Notes: generated by a model from the letters alone, not told the origin. Positions 1 to 6,731 are shown, counted from the stretch's first letter. The stretch is 7,172 nucleotides of DNA from Prevotella sp. (GCA_021204605.1 JAJPZD010000184.1:1-7172); one strand, 5' to 3'. Translations and numbers: made by a program.

Positions 1-650
1 TCCCTGACGAGAACGGCAAACCATACAAGAGCAGTGGCGGCAAAATGGTGTGGAACGAGAAATTGAAAAGGGAAATTCCTGAAAAATGGAAAGATGGAAT
101 ATTATCAGATATAGCAAATATAACAATGGGGCAATCACCAAAAGGTTCTTCCTATAACAATGTTGGTAAAGGTATAATATTTTTTCAGGGTTGTACAGAT
201 TTTGGAGTACGTTTTCCGAAAACAAGGTTATTTACAACTGCCCCAAAAAGATATGCCCGAAAAGGTGAAATACTGATGAGTGTTCGTGCTCCGGTAGGTA
301 CTCTGAATATTGCAAATAATGATTGTTGCATTGGGCGTGGACTTTGTTCTCTATCCTCAAAAATGAACTCAATGACTCATCTCTGTTACATAATGAATTA
401 TTTTAGGCTGAAATTTGATGATATGAATACTTCAGGAACAACATTCGGTGCAATTACAAAAGACGAATTATACAATTTACCCATAGTTATTCCGAAGCAA
501 GAAATTGTTAATTATTTTGAAAAGATTTGCAAACCAATATTTGATAAACAAATGGTAATTGGCGAGGAAATTAATTCTCTAACCACCCAGCGCGACAATC
601 TTCTCCCCCTCCTGATGAACGGTCAGGTGTCGGTGAATTATGATTTATAA
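1..650 (+). CDS. hsdS: Type I restriction-modification specificity subunit HsdS, 3' part
   Basis: The S subunit chooses the DNA target of a type I restriction-modification complex with HsdM and HsdR. The reading frame is open from base 3, so the gene runs in from the left edge and the ATG at 45 is an internal Met. The first residues (PDENGKPYKSSGGKM) are the central conserved linker typical of HsdS. From about base 60 to 570 follows one target-recognition domain with the usual opening IPEKWKDGILSDIA, then MGQSPKG and the MSVRAPVG segment. The end is a helical conserved region finishing QRDNLLPLLMNGQVSV, with stop TAA at 648-650. The recognition domain is clearly more AT-rich than the linker and the C-terminus, which fits domain shuffling in this family. 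The first recognition domain, hsdM and hsdR would lie to the left and are not visible. The family call is secure; the specificity cannot be read from sequence. Confidence 0.93.
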   Translation, partial: PDENGKPYKSSGGKMVWNEKLKREIPEKWKDGILSDIANITMGQSPKGSSYNNVGKGIIFFQGCTDFGVRFPKTRLFTTAPKRYARKGEILMSVRAPVGTLNIANNDCCIGRGLCSLSSKMNSMTHLCYIMNYFRLKFDDMNTSGTTFGAITKDELYNLPIVIPKQEIVNYFEKICKPIFDKQMVIGEEINSLTTQRDNLLPLLMNGQVSVNYDL

Positions 651-695
651 CATTTCCTGTTTTCGCCACATAATTTACAAATCGGCACTACAAGT

Positions 696-714
696 ATCTC
701 TGATAGGGATTTTT
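696..714 (+). terminator. Weak terminator-like hairpin after hsdS
   Basis: ATCTC pairs with GGGAT (five pairs, one of them G-U) around a five-base loop, followed by a short T run (710-714). It lies 46 bases after the hsdS stop. The stem is short, so this may be chance. Confidence 0.22.
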
Positions 715-746
715 GGTTGAATTTGGCAGACGCAAGCGATTTTTTT

Positions 747-806
747 ACCCACATTCATTAATGTAGAGATAATCTTAAAAAGGCTGTTTTCTTTGTTCGT
801 CAGACA
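747..806 (+). pseudogene. Decayed upstream codons of the DUF1016/YhcG gene
   Basis: In the same frame as the nuclease ORF that starts at 807, the bases upstream read THIH, a stop (TAA 759-761), then CRDNLKKAVFFVRQT, which runs directly into the VENGWSR of the ORF. From memory of the family, full-length DUF1016 proteins have a comparable stretch here: a PW-x-H segment, then a short charged segment, then FYIRQT(I/V)ENGWSR. Coding similarity therefore seems to continue across the stop, as expected from a gene that lost its 5' part and picked up a stop or small deletion. Between the hsdS stop (650) and 747 I see no further recognisable N-terminal domain. The family resemblance is recalled and not computed. 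Confidence 0.5.
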
Positions 807-1448
807 GTGGAGAACGGATGGAGCAGGTCGATGTTGCTCAACTTTATCAATACAGATTTATATGAGCGGCAAGGAGAAGCATTGACTAATTTTAAAAAGA
901 CGCTTCCCGACACCGAAAGCGAGCTTGCCCAAGAATTGACGAAGGATCCATACAACTTCGCTTTTACAGGAATAACGAAACCTTACAATGAGCGAATTCT
1001 CAAAGATGCCCTGTTAGGAAATATATCACAATTCTTTTTGGAACTTGGTACTGGCTTTGCATACGTCGGCAAGGAGTTCCGGCTTCAGATTGGACAAAAG
1101 GAAAAATTCATAGATCTGCTTTTCTACAATCTGATACTGTCATGTTACGTGGTAATTGAAGTGAAAATCGGAGAATTTGATTTTCAAGATCTCGGACAGT
1201 TAAGCGGTTATGTGGTTGCATGTAATCATTTACTTAAAAAAGAAGGGAGAGACAATCCCACAATCGGGTTGCTTATTTGCCGCCAAAAAGATTCTCTGCT
1301 TGCACAATATGCTTTGGAAGGCAGTAATCTTCCATTGGGCATATCTGAATATGACTTGTCGAAACTATATCCCGAAAAAATTGAAGGCACAATGCCGACT
1401 ATTGAAGAGATTGAAATGAAACTGAATAATATTAACAAGAAGATGTAA
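807..1448 (+). CDS. DUF1016/YhcG-like PD-(D/E)XK nuclease domain protein, N-terminally truncated
   Basis: This encodes the C-terminal nuclease-fold half of a DUF1016 (YhcG-like) protein, a family often found beside type I restriction systems in Bacteroidota. Visible family features are ENGWSR at the start, LYERQG (residues 18-23), DPYNF (47-51), LLELGTGFAYVG-like text around 77-88, and the candidate active-site set D103 (FIDLLFY), E118 and K120 (VIEVK), with Q131 in GQL. At 213 residues it is well short of the roughly 340-380 expected, because the N-terminal DUF1016_N domain is absent. The listed start is a GTG with no evident ribosome site, and family-like codons continue upstream to a stop at 759. 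ATG 831 is an alternative start preceded by a GGAG-like sequence. All core nuclease residues remain, so a stand-alone domain is possible, but a 5'-truncated pseudogene is more likely. The substrate is unknown. Confidence 0.75.
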   Translation: MENGWSRSMLLNFINTDLYERQGEALTNFKKTLPDTESELAQELTKDPYNFAFTGITKPYNERILKDALLGNISQFFLELGTGFAYVGKEFRLQIGQKEKFIDLLFYNLILSCYVVIEVKIGEFDFQDLGQLSGYVVACNHLLKKEGRDNPTIGLLICRQKDSLLAQYALEGSNLPLGISEYDLSKLYPEKIEGTMPTIEEIEMKLNNINKKM

Positions 1449-1480
1449 AATAAAAACAATAAAACAGCAACACCTCGACC

Positions 1481-1520
1481 GTTTCACTTTTTGAAACAGT
1501 GAAACACCTAAACTGTGAAA
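1481..1520. repeat. Inverted and direct repeat after the DUF1016 gene
   Basis: GTTTCACT (1481-1488) and AGTGAAAC (1498-1505) form a perfect 8-bp inverted repeat around nine bases. AAACAGTGAAA (1494-1504) recurs with one change as AAACTGTGAAA (1510-1520). The stem is not GC-rich and no T run follows, so it is a poor intrinsic terminator. It could be a binding site or a member of a dispersed repeat family. Confidence 0.6.
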
Positions 1521-1554
1521 AGCGTTAAAATATAATAATTAAAATGCTAAAAAC

Positions 1555-1575
1555 TGCAAAGTTTGTATCTTTGCA
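1555..1575 (+). promoter_or_regulatory. Candidate promoter with palindrome over the -7 box (DUF2723 operon)
   Basis: TATCTTTG at 1566-1573 matches the Bacteroidota -7 consensus TAnnTTTG exactly. It overlaps a perfect 7-bp inverted repeat, TGCAAAG (1555-1561) and CTTTGCA (1569-1575). The -33 region is poor: ATG at 1544-1546 sits where TTG would be expected. A start site near 1580 would give a leader of about 150 bases before the ATG at 1729. The palindrome could be an operator or an accident of sequence. Confidence 0.5.
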
Positions 1576-1581
1576 CAAATT

Positions 1582-1686
1582 ATGCGGTGGCACGGCAGGT
1601 TGTTAATGAAGATTAGCCTGTTATGTTTGTATTTTGTATTAAGTAACATTTGGGCAAAGCCATTGAGAAACAATAAGAACGCTTGA
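1582..1686 (+). CDS. Possible short leader ORF with signal-peptide-like sequence
   Basis: An uninterrupted 34-codon frame begins at ATG 1582 and stops at TGA 1684-1686. From its second Met (1606) it reads MKISLLCLYFVLSNIWAKP, with a basic start, a hydrophobic core and an Ala before KP, which resembles a bacterial signal peptide. GGCAGG lies a short distance upstream of ATG 1606. It sits in the leader of the DUF2723 gene, directly after candidate promoter 1. A frame this short can arise by chance and I recognise no family, so this is only a candidate. It could also be a remnant of a longer secreted protein. Confidence 0.2.
   Translation: MRWHGRLLMKISLLCLYFVLSNIWAKPLRNNKNA
1600..1629 (+). promoter_or_regulatory. 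Second candidate promoter upstream of the DUF2723 gene
   Basis: TTG at 1600-1602 and TATGTTTG at 1622-1629 are separated by 19 bases, matching the Bacteroidota -33/-7 pattern (TTG, 19-21 bases, TAnnTTTG). The leader to ATG 1729 would be about 90 bases. It competes with the candidate at 1555-1575, and only start-site mapping could tell which is used. Confidence 0.35.
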
Positions 1687-1728
1687 CCTTGCGCAAAACA
1701 TTTGGAAACATAAGAACAGTAGATTCGG

Positions 1729-4700
1729 ATGAGACAATTTAAATTAGTGGACAATATTATCGGCTGGGTGGCTTTTGTCATAGCAGCCTTTGTTTATTGC
1801 AGCACCATAGAACCGACAGCCAGCTTCTGGGACTGCCCGGAATTCATCACCACAGGTTACAAACTTGAAATTGGGCATCCGCCTGGAGCACCCTTCTTCA
1901 TGCTCACTGCAAACCTGTTCTCACAGTTCGCAAGCGACCCATCCCACGTGGCATATATGGTGAACACCATGAGCGCATTGCTCAGCGCCACCTGTATCCT
2001 GTTCCTATTCTGGACAATAACTCACCTTACACGCAAGTTGATCGTCAAAGACTGGAGCTCGTTGACGCTCAGCAAGATGATAGCCATTGAGGGTAGCGGC
2101 CTCGTGGGGGCTCTAATTTATACGTTCAGCGACACTTTCTGGTTCAGTGCCGTAGAGGGCGAGGTATATGCCTATTCCTCCGCTTTCACCGCCATCGTGT
2201 TCTGGCTCATCCTCAAATGGGAGGACCATGCCGATGAGCCTCACAGCGACCGTTGGCTCGTATTGATAACCTACATGACGGGGCTCAGTATCGGCGTGCA
2301 CCTGCTCAACCTCCTCTGCGTGCCGGCTATAGTGCTCGTGTTCTATTACAGGAAATTCCCTAACGCCAACCTTAAAGGCTCGCTCATAGCTCTTGTAATA
2401 TCGTTTGTCTTGGTGGCTGCAATACTCTATGGCGTCGTGCCTGGCATCATCAAGGTAGGCGGCTGGTTTGAACTGTTCTTCGTCAACACGCTCGGCTGTC
2501 CGTTCAATACAGGGGAGGTTATCTATATCATCCTGCTTGCGGCAATCGTCATCTGGGCAATCTACGAAAGCTATACCGACAAGAGTTTCAAACGTAGCAA
2601 CATATCTTTCGTGTTGTCAATAGCCATGCTGGGTATTCCGTTCTTCGGCTACGGCATCGCTGCTTTCATAGTAGGACTTGTAATCCTTGCCATAATATGG
2701 TTCATCGTAAACCGCAAGGTCAAGAAACAGGCTCTGGTGAGCTCTCGCATAAAAAACACATCCCTGCTCTGCATGCTGATGCTCATGATAGGTTATTCTT
2801 GCTATGCGCTTATAGTAATAAGGTCTTCGGCAAATACTCCTATGGACCAGAACTCGCCGGAGGACATCTTCACCTTAGGCTCCTACCTTAGCCGTGACCA
2901 GTATGGCGACAGCCCGCTCATTTACGGACAGGCTTACACCTCACAGGTGAAATTCGACCGCGAAGGCAACTACTGCAAACCTCGAACCACAAAAGGCGCT
3001 CCCGTCTATCAACGCAAGGAAAAAGCAACAAAAGACGAAAAAGACTCCTATTTCATAGTCCGCAACAAAATCGACTATGTGTATGCGCAGAATATGCTCT
3101 TCCCTCGTATGTGGGACTCCTCTCACGCTCAGTCGTATGAGAGCTGGATGGGTGGCATCGACGGCAATATGGTGCCTTACGACAGGTGCGGAGAGGACGT
3201 GATGGTGAAAATGCCCACACAGCTTGAGAACATACGTTTCTTCCTCTCCTACCAATGCAACTTCATGTACTGGCGCTATTTCATGTGGAACTTCGCCGGA
3301 CGACAAAACGACATACAAGGAAACGGCGAGCTGGAACACGGCAACTGGATCACAGGTATCCCATTCTTCGACAACCTGCGCCTCGGCGACCAAAGCAAGC
3401 TCCCCGATGACCTGAAAAACAACAAGGGGCATAACGTGTTCTACTGCCTGCCTCTCCTGCTCGGCCTCATCGGACTGTTCTGGCAGGCTTACCGCGGGAA
3501 ACGGGGCATCCAGCAATTCTGGGTGGTCTTCTTCCTGTTCTTCATGACAGGACTTGCCATAGTACTTTACCTCAACCAGACTCCATTGCAGCCTCGTGAG
3601 CGCGACTACGCATACGCCGGCTCCTTCTATGCCTTCGCTATTTGGTGCGGTATCGGCGTGGCCGCTATCATCGACCTGCTGAAAAGACTGAAGCTCAACG
3701 GCACTCTCGTAGCAGCAGTAGTGTCTATACTCTGCCTCCTCGTTCCTATTCAGATGGCAAGCCAGACGTGGGACGACCATGACCGCAGCGGACGATACAC
3801 CTGCCGCGACTTCGGACAAAACTATCTCATGTCGCTGCAGGACGAGGGTAATCCTATTATCTTCACCAACGGCGACAACGACACCTTCCCTCTGTGGTAC
3901 AACCAGGATGTGGAGGAAGTGAGGACCGACGCACGCGTCTGCAACCTCAGTTACCTGCAGACCGACTGGTATATCGACCAGATGTGCCGACCGGCTTACG
4001 ACTCCCCCTCCGTACCGATCACCTGGCCTCGTATCGACTACTGCTCCGGCACCAACGAGTATGTGGAGGTCAACCCGGAAGCTAAACAGCAGATTCTCGA
4101 CTTCTACAAGGAATATCCTGAAGAAGCGATAAGGGCTTTCGGAGACAGCCCATTCGAGGTGAAGAACATATTACGATACTGGGTACGCAGCAACGACCCC
4201 GACACACATTTCATACCTACCGACACCCTGTATCTGACTATCGACAAGGATGCGGTTAGGAAAAGCGGCATGATGCTCGCCACCGACAGCATACCCGACA
4301 AGATGATAATATCGCTCAAAGGAAAGAAAGCTCTCTACAAGAGCGACCTGATGATGCTTGAGATTATATCTGAATGTAACTGGATCCGACCCGTTTACGT
4401 GGCTATCACTGTCGGACAGGAGAACTTCATGAACTTAGGAGACAACTTCGTGCAGGAGGGCCTCGCCAACCGTATCACTCCTTTCACCACCAACGCACCA
4501 GGTGTGAAAAACTTCGATACGGAACGTGTTTACAACAATATGATGACACGCTTCAAATACGGCGGCCTCGACAAGAAAGGCATCTACCTCGATGAGACAG
4601 TAACACGCATGTGCTACACCCACAGACGACTGTTCGCACAACTGGCGCTACGGCTTATCCAGGAAAAGAAAAACGACATGGCCGCCAAAGCCCTCGCTTA

Positions 4701-5049
4701 CGCTGAGAAGGTGATACCTCAATATACCGTGCCGATGAACTATCTCGGTGGCGGTCTTGACATCGCAAGAGCTTACGCTCTGCTCAAAGACAATGCAAAG
4801 GCAAAGAATGTCCTAAACGCTCTGTTCAAAAACTCGCACCAATACATGGCGTGGTACAACAGCCTCGAAGGTAGCCATTTCACACAGGCACAGCAAGACT
4901 GCATGCTACACGTGTATATCATGAACACTTGTATCGACATCGCACAAATGGTTGACGAGGACCTTGCCAACAGTATGATGGAACAGCTTGACAACGATAT
5001 CACCATTTACCGCAGCAAAGGCGGACAGATGCCAGGTGTTGACAGATAG
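1729..5049 (+). CDS. DUF2723 / TMEM260-like multi-pass membrane protein, putative GT-C protein O-glycosyltransferase
   Basis: This is a full-length 1106-residue member of the DUF2723 family (PF11028), common in Bacteroidota. The human relative TMEM260 is reported as a protein O-mannosyltransferase, so a lipid-linked-sugar-dependent glycosyltransferase in the cytoplasmic membrane is the reasonable guess. After a first membrane helix (about residues 10-27) comes the family hallmark SFWDCPEF with D35 and E38, then GHPPGAP at 49-55; acidic residues in this first external loop are catalytic in GT-C enzymes. I count about a dozen hydrophobic segments, most before residue 370 and four between about 569 and 678, with PRERDY at 622-627 in the second group. 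A soluble C-terminal part follows, containing TNGDNDTFP (713-721) and a helical, TPR-like stretch around 985-1060. The ATG at 1729 fits because the first helix starts right after it. The bacterial donor sugar and acceptor proteins are unknown. Confidence 0.9.
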   Translation: MRQFKLVDNIIGWVAFVIAAFVYCSTIEPTASFWDCPEFITTGYKLEIGHPPGAPFFMLTANLFSQFASDPSHVAYMVNTMSALLSATCILFLFWTITHLTRKLIVKDWSSLTLSKMIAIEGSGLVGALIYTFSDTFWFSAVEGEVYAYSSAFTAIVFWLILKWEDHADEPHSDRWLVLITYMTGLSIGVHLLNLLCVPAIVLVFYYRKFPNANLKGSLIALVISFVLVAAILYGVVPGIIKVGGWFELFFVNTLGCPFNTGEVIYIILLAAIVIWAIYESYTDKSFKRSNISFVLSIAMLGIPFFGYGIAAFIVGLVILAIIWFIVNRKVKKQALVSSRIKNTSLLCMLMLMIGYSCYALIVIRSSANTPMDQNSPEDIFTLGSYLSRDQYGDSPLIYGQAYTSQVKFDREGNYCKPRTTKGAPVYQRKEKATKDEKDSYFIVRNKIDYVYAQNMLFPRMWDSSHAQSYESWMGGIDGNMVPYDRCGEDVMVKMPTQLENIRFFLSYQCNFMYWRYFMWNFAGRQNDIQGNGELEHGNWITGIPFFDNLRLGDQSKLPDDLKNNKGHNVFYCLPLLLGLIGLFWQAYRGKRGIQQFWVVFFLFFMTGLAIVLYLNQTPLQPRERDYAYAGSFYAFAIWCGIGVAAIIDLLKRLKLNGTLVAAVVSILCLLVPIQMASQTWDDHDRSGRYTCRDFGQNYLMSLQDEGNPIIFTNGDNDTFPLWYNQDVEEVRTDARVCNLSYLQTDWYIDQMCRPAYDSPSVPITWPRIDYCSGTNEYVEVNPEAKQQILDFYKEYPEEAIRAFGDSPFEVKNILRYWVRSNDPDTHFIPTDTLYLTIDKDAVRKSGMMLATDSIPDKMIISLKGKKALYKSDLMMLEIISECNWIRPVYVAITVGQENFMNLGDNFVQEGLANRITPFTTNAPGVKNFDTERVYNNMMTRFKYGGLDKKGIYLDETVTRMCYTHRRLFAQLALRLIQEKKNDMAAKALAYAEKVIPQYTVPMNYLGGGLDIARAYALLKDNAKAKNVLNALFKNSHQYMAWYNSLEGSHFTQAQQDCMLHVYIMNTCIDIAQMVDEDLANSMMEQLDNDITIYRSKGGQMPGVDR

Positions 5050-5084
5050 TAAATACTCAAGACGACAACCAACAAGAGTGCCGT

Positions 5085-5696
5085 ATGATTATTGAGCAGC
5101 CTGCCAAATGGTTGCGCTGGATTTACCCCAGGGCTATATGGAGAATGGACAAAAACGTGAAAGCGGTATATCTGACTTTCGACGACGGTCCTATACCTGA
5201 ATCCACGCCCTTCCTGCTCGACACACTCGCTCAATACGGTGCACACGCCACTTTCTTCGTGGTTGGCGACAACGTGAAAAAACATCCCGACCTGTTACGA
5301 AAAATCCTCACCGCAGGCCATAAGGTGGGAAACCACACCTTCAACCACTGGGGCGGCTTCCGGCATACCTCAAAGAATTACGGCAAGAACGCCGACAAAG
5401 CCGACTGCCTCATACACTCCAAACTGTTCAGACCGCCACATGGCTGGATGCGCTATGACCAGTATTTCACGTTGGCACGCAAATACCGCATCGTGATGTG
5501 GGATCTCGTAACTCGCGATTACAGTAAGTGGCTCTCTGCCGAAGATGTACTTAACAACGTCAAGAGATATGCCCGCAACGGCTCGATAATAACATTCCAC
5601 GACTCGCTGAAAAGCATCGACAAACTGCATTACGCTCTGCCAGAGGCTCTGAAATGGCTAAAAGAACAAGGCTATGAGTTCAAGACTTTCGAGTGA
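5085..5696 (+). CDS. Polysaccharide deacetylase family protein (NodB homology domain, CE4)
   Basis: This is a single-domain NodB-type deacetylase of 203 residues. Such enzymes remove N- or O-acetyl groups from glycans using a divalent metal. All five family motifs are present: TFDDGP with D33 and D34, NHTFNH with metal ligands H84 and H88, FRPPHG at 115-120, WDLVTRDY at 139-146, and ITFHDS with H172. No signal peptide or lipoprotein box is visible. The protein begins with an EQPAKWLRWIYP segment and enters the domain at about residue 25, so either it acts inside the cell or that short amphipathic start holds it at the membrane. It starts 35 bases after the DUF2723 stop with no terminator between, so co-transcription is likely, and a shared role in glycan or glycoprotein maturation is plausible. 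The substrate cannot be read from the sequence. The last 23 bases overlap queG. Confidence 0.93.
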   Translation: MIIEQPAKWLRWIYPRAIWRMDKNVKAVYLTFDDGPIPESTPFLLDTLAQYGAHATFFVVGDNVKKHPDLLRKILTAGHKVGNHTFNHWGGFRHTSKNYGKNADKADCLIHSKLFRPPHGWMRYDQYFTLARKYRIVMWDLVTRDYSKWLSAEDVLNNVKRYARNGSIITFHDSLKSIDKLHYALPEALKWLKEQGYEFKTFE

Positions 5697-6693
5697 CATC
5701 ATAAAAGCCGAGGCAAGCGACCTCGGTTTTTTTGCTTGCGGTATAGCAAAAGCGGAACCCATCGACAATAGCTATGCTTCGCTGTTCAAAAAGTGGCTCT
5801 CCCTCAAAGGCCATGCCGACATGCAATACATGGCAAAGAATATTGGCAAGCGTCTTGACCCACGACTGCTCCTCGACGGTGTTAAAAGTATTGTCTGTGT
5901 GGCTCTCAACTATGCTCCGGCACGCTCTTTACCGAAACAGGAATTGCTGATTGCCGCTTATGCTCTCGGACACGACTACCACGACATAGTGAAGGCAAAA
6001 CTGCATACATTGGCAGCAAGTCTAAATATCTCCCACTACCGCGCCTTCTGCGACAGCGCACCTGTATTGGAGCAATACTGGGCAGCAAAGGCGGGTATCG
6101 GGTGGATAGGCAGAAACCAACAGCTCATCATCCCTCTTGCCGGGAGCTTGTTTTTCTTGGGTGAACTGCTTCTTGACATTGAGACAGAATACGACAAACC
6201 TATCAATCCTCGTTGCGGCAACTGCCACGCCTGTATCGATGCCTGCCCCACAGGGGCTTTGAGAGAGGTGAATAACAATTCTGTTGAGAATGATGAAAAT
6301 AATGTTGTTGATGTGCATGGCAAGGATAATGTGAATAATGGGATTGATGTGAAAGATATGGTTGAAATGAACGGCACAATGCTCGACTCCTCACGTTGCA
6401 TCTCATATCAGACGATAGAAAACAGAGATGATATACCTGCCGACATTGCGGCCAAAATGGGAAACCGCATTTATGGCTGTGATGTTTGTCTGAATGTCTG
6501 CCCTTGGAACAGGTTCGCCACTCCCACAAGCGAGGCTTTGCTGCAACCAAAGGAAGAACTGCTGAAAATGACAAAAGAAAAGTGGCATTCCCTGACCGAA
6601 GACGAATACCGCAAACTCTTCAAAGGCAGTGCCGTCAAAAGAGCAGGATATGAAAGATTGATGCAATGCATCAATCTGACAAATAAACAATAA
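5674..6693 (+). CDS. queG: tRNA epoxyqueuosine reductase QueG
   Basis: QueG performs the last step of queuosine synthesis, reducing epoxyqueuosine at tRNA position 34 with cobalamin and two [4Fe-4S] clusters. The N-terminus (IIKAEASDLGFFACGIAKAEP) is typical. CDSAPVLE contains D127, which likely matches the proposed acid residue of QueG, followed by AGIGWIGRN. The first cluster motif has C181, C184, C187 and C191 before Pro. The second region has C242, then C269, C272 and C276 before PWN. Between them lies an unusual insert, about residues 200-236, rich in Asn, Val and Asp; family members usually go almost directly from PTGAL to the S-R-C-I-S-Y segment. The 339-residue length therefore reflects a core of about 300 plus the insert, and there is no C-terminal HEAT extension. 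ATG 5674 overlaps the deacetylase by 23 bases in another frame, suggesting translational coupling. A terminator-like hairpin lies in codons 10-20. Confidence 0.95.
   Translation: MSSRLSSDIIKAEASDLGFFACGIAKAEPIDNSYASLFKKWLSLKGHADMQYMAKNIGKRLDPRLLLDGVKSIVCVALNYAPARSLPKQELLIAAYALGHDYHDIVKAKLHTLAASLNISHYRAFCDSAPVLEQYWAAKAGIGWIGRNQQLIIPLAGSLFFLGELLLDIETEYDKPINPRCGNCHACIDACPTGALREVNNNSVENDENNVVDVHGKDNVNNGIDVKDMVEMNGTMLDSSRCISYQTIENRDDIPADIAAKMGNRIYGCDVCLNVCPWNRFATPTSEALLQPKEELLKMTKEKWHSLTEDEYRKLFKGSAVKRAGYERLMQCINLTNKQ
5703..5733 (+). terminator. Intrinsic-terminator-like hairpin inside the 5' end of queG
   Basis: CCGAGG (5708-5713) and CCTCGG (5721-5726) pair perfectly around a seven-base loop and are followed by seven Ts (5727-5733). 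AAAA at 5703-5706 can extend the stem against the Ts through a G-U pair. It lies 11 bases after the deacetylase stop codon (TGA 5694-5696), where an operon terminator would be expected, yet within queG codons for KAEASDLGFF. Translating ribosomes could melt it. The sequence is clear; activity is inferred. Confidence 0.55.
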
Positions 6694-6731
6694 AAAATTA
6701 CCCATTGTAGGGACATAATTTTCTGATTAAG

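Noticed and set aside
45..47. ATG 45 as the start of a complete 201-residue protein
   Set aside because: The frame is open to the left edge and encodes the conserved HsdS linker before this codon, so the Met is internal.
1481..1505. Inverted repeat considered as an intrinsic terminator for the DUF1016 gene
   Set aside because: The stem is AT-rich and is followed by CACCTAAAC with no T run.
1689..1696. TTGCGCAA palindrome in the DUF2723 leader
   Set aside because: A single 8-base palindrome with no partner or known site; expected by chance at this scale.
2941..3819. Long antisense open frame of 292 codons on the - strand
   Set aside because: It lies wholly within the strongly conserved DUF2723 coding sequence, its translation is rich in Val, Glu and His with no recognisable domain, and no intergenic space or promoter supports it; it mirrors codon bias of the + strand gene.
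5370..5630. Antisense frame within the polysaccharide deacetylase
   Set aside because: The + strand frame carries all five NodB motifs here, and the antisense translation shows nothing recognisable.
6036..6574. Several overlapping antisense frames across queG
   Set aside because: They overlap one another in different frames opposite conserved Fe-S motifs and give Ser/His/Cys-rich translations without family features.
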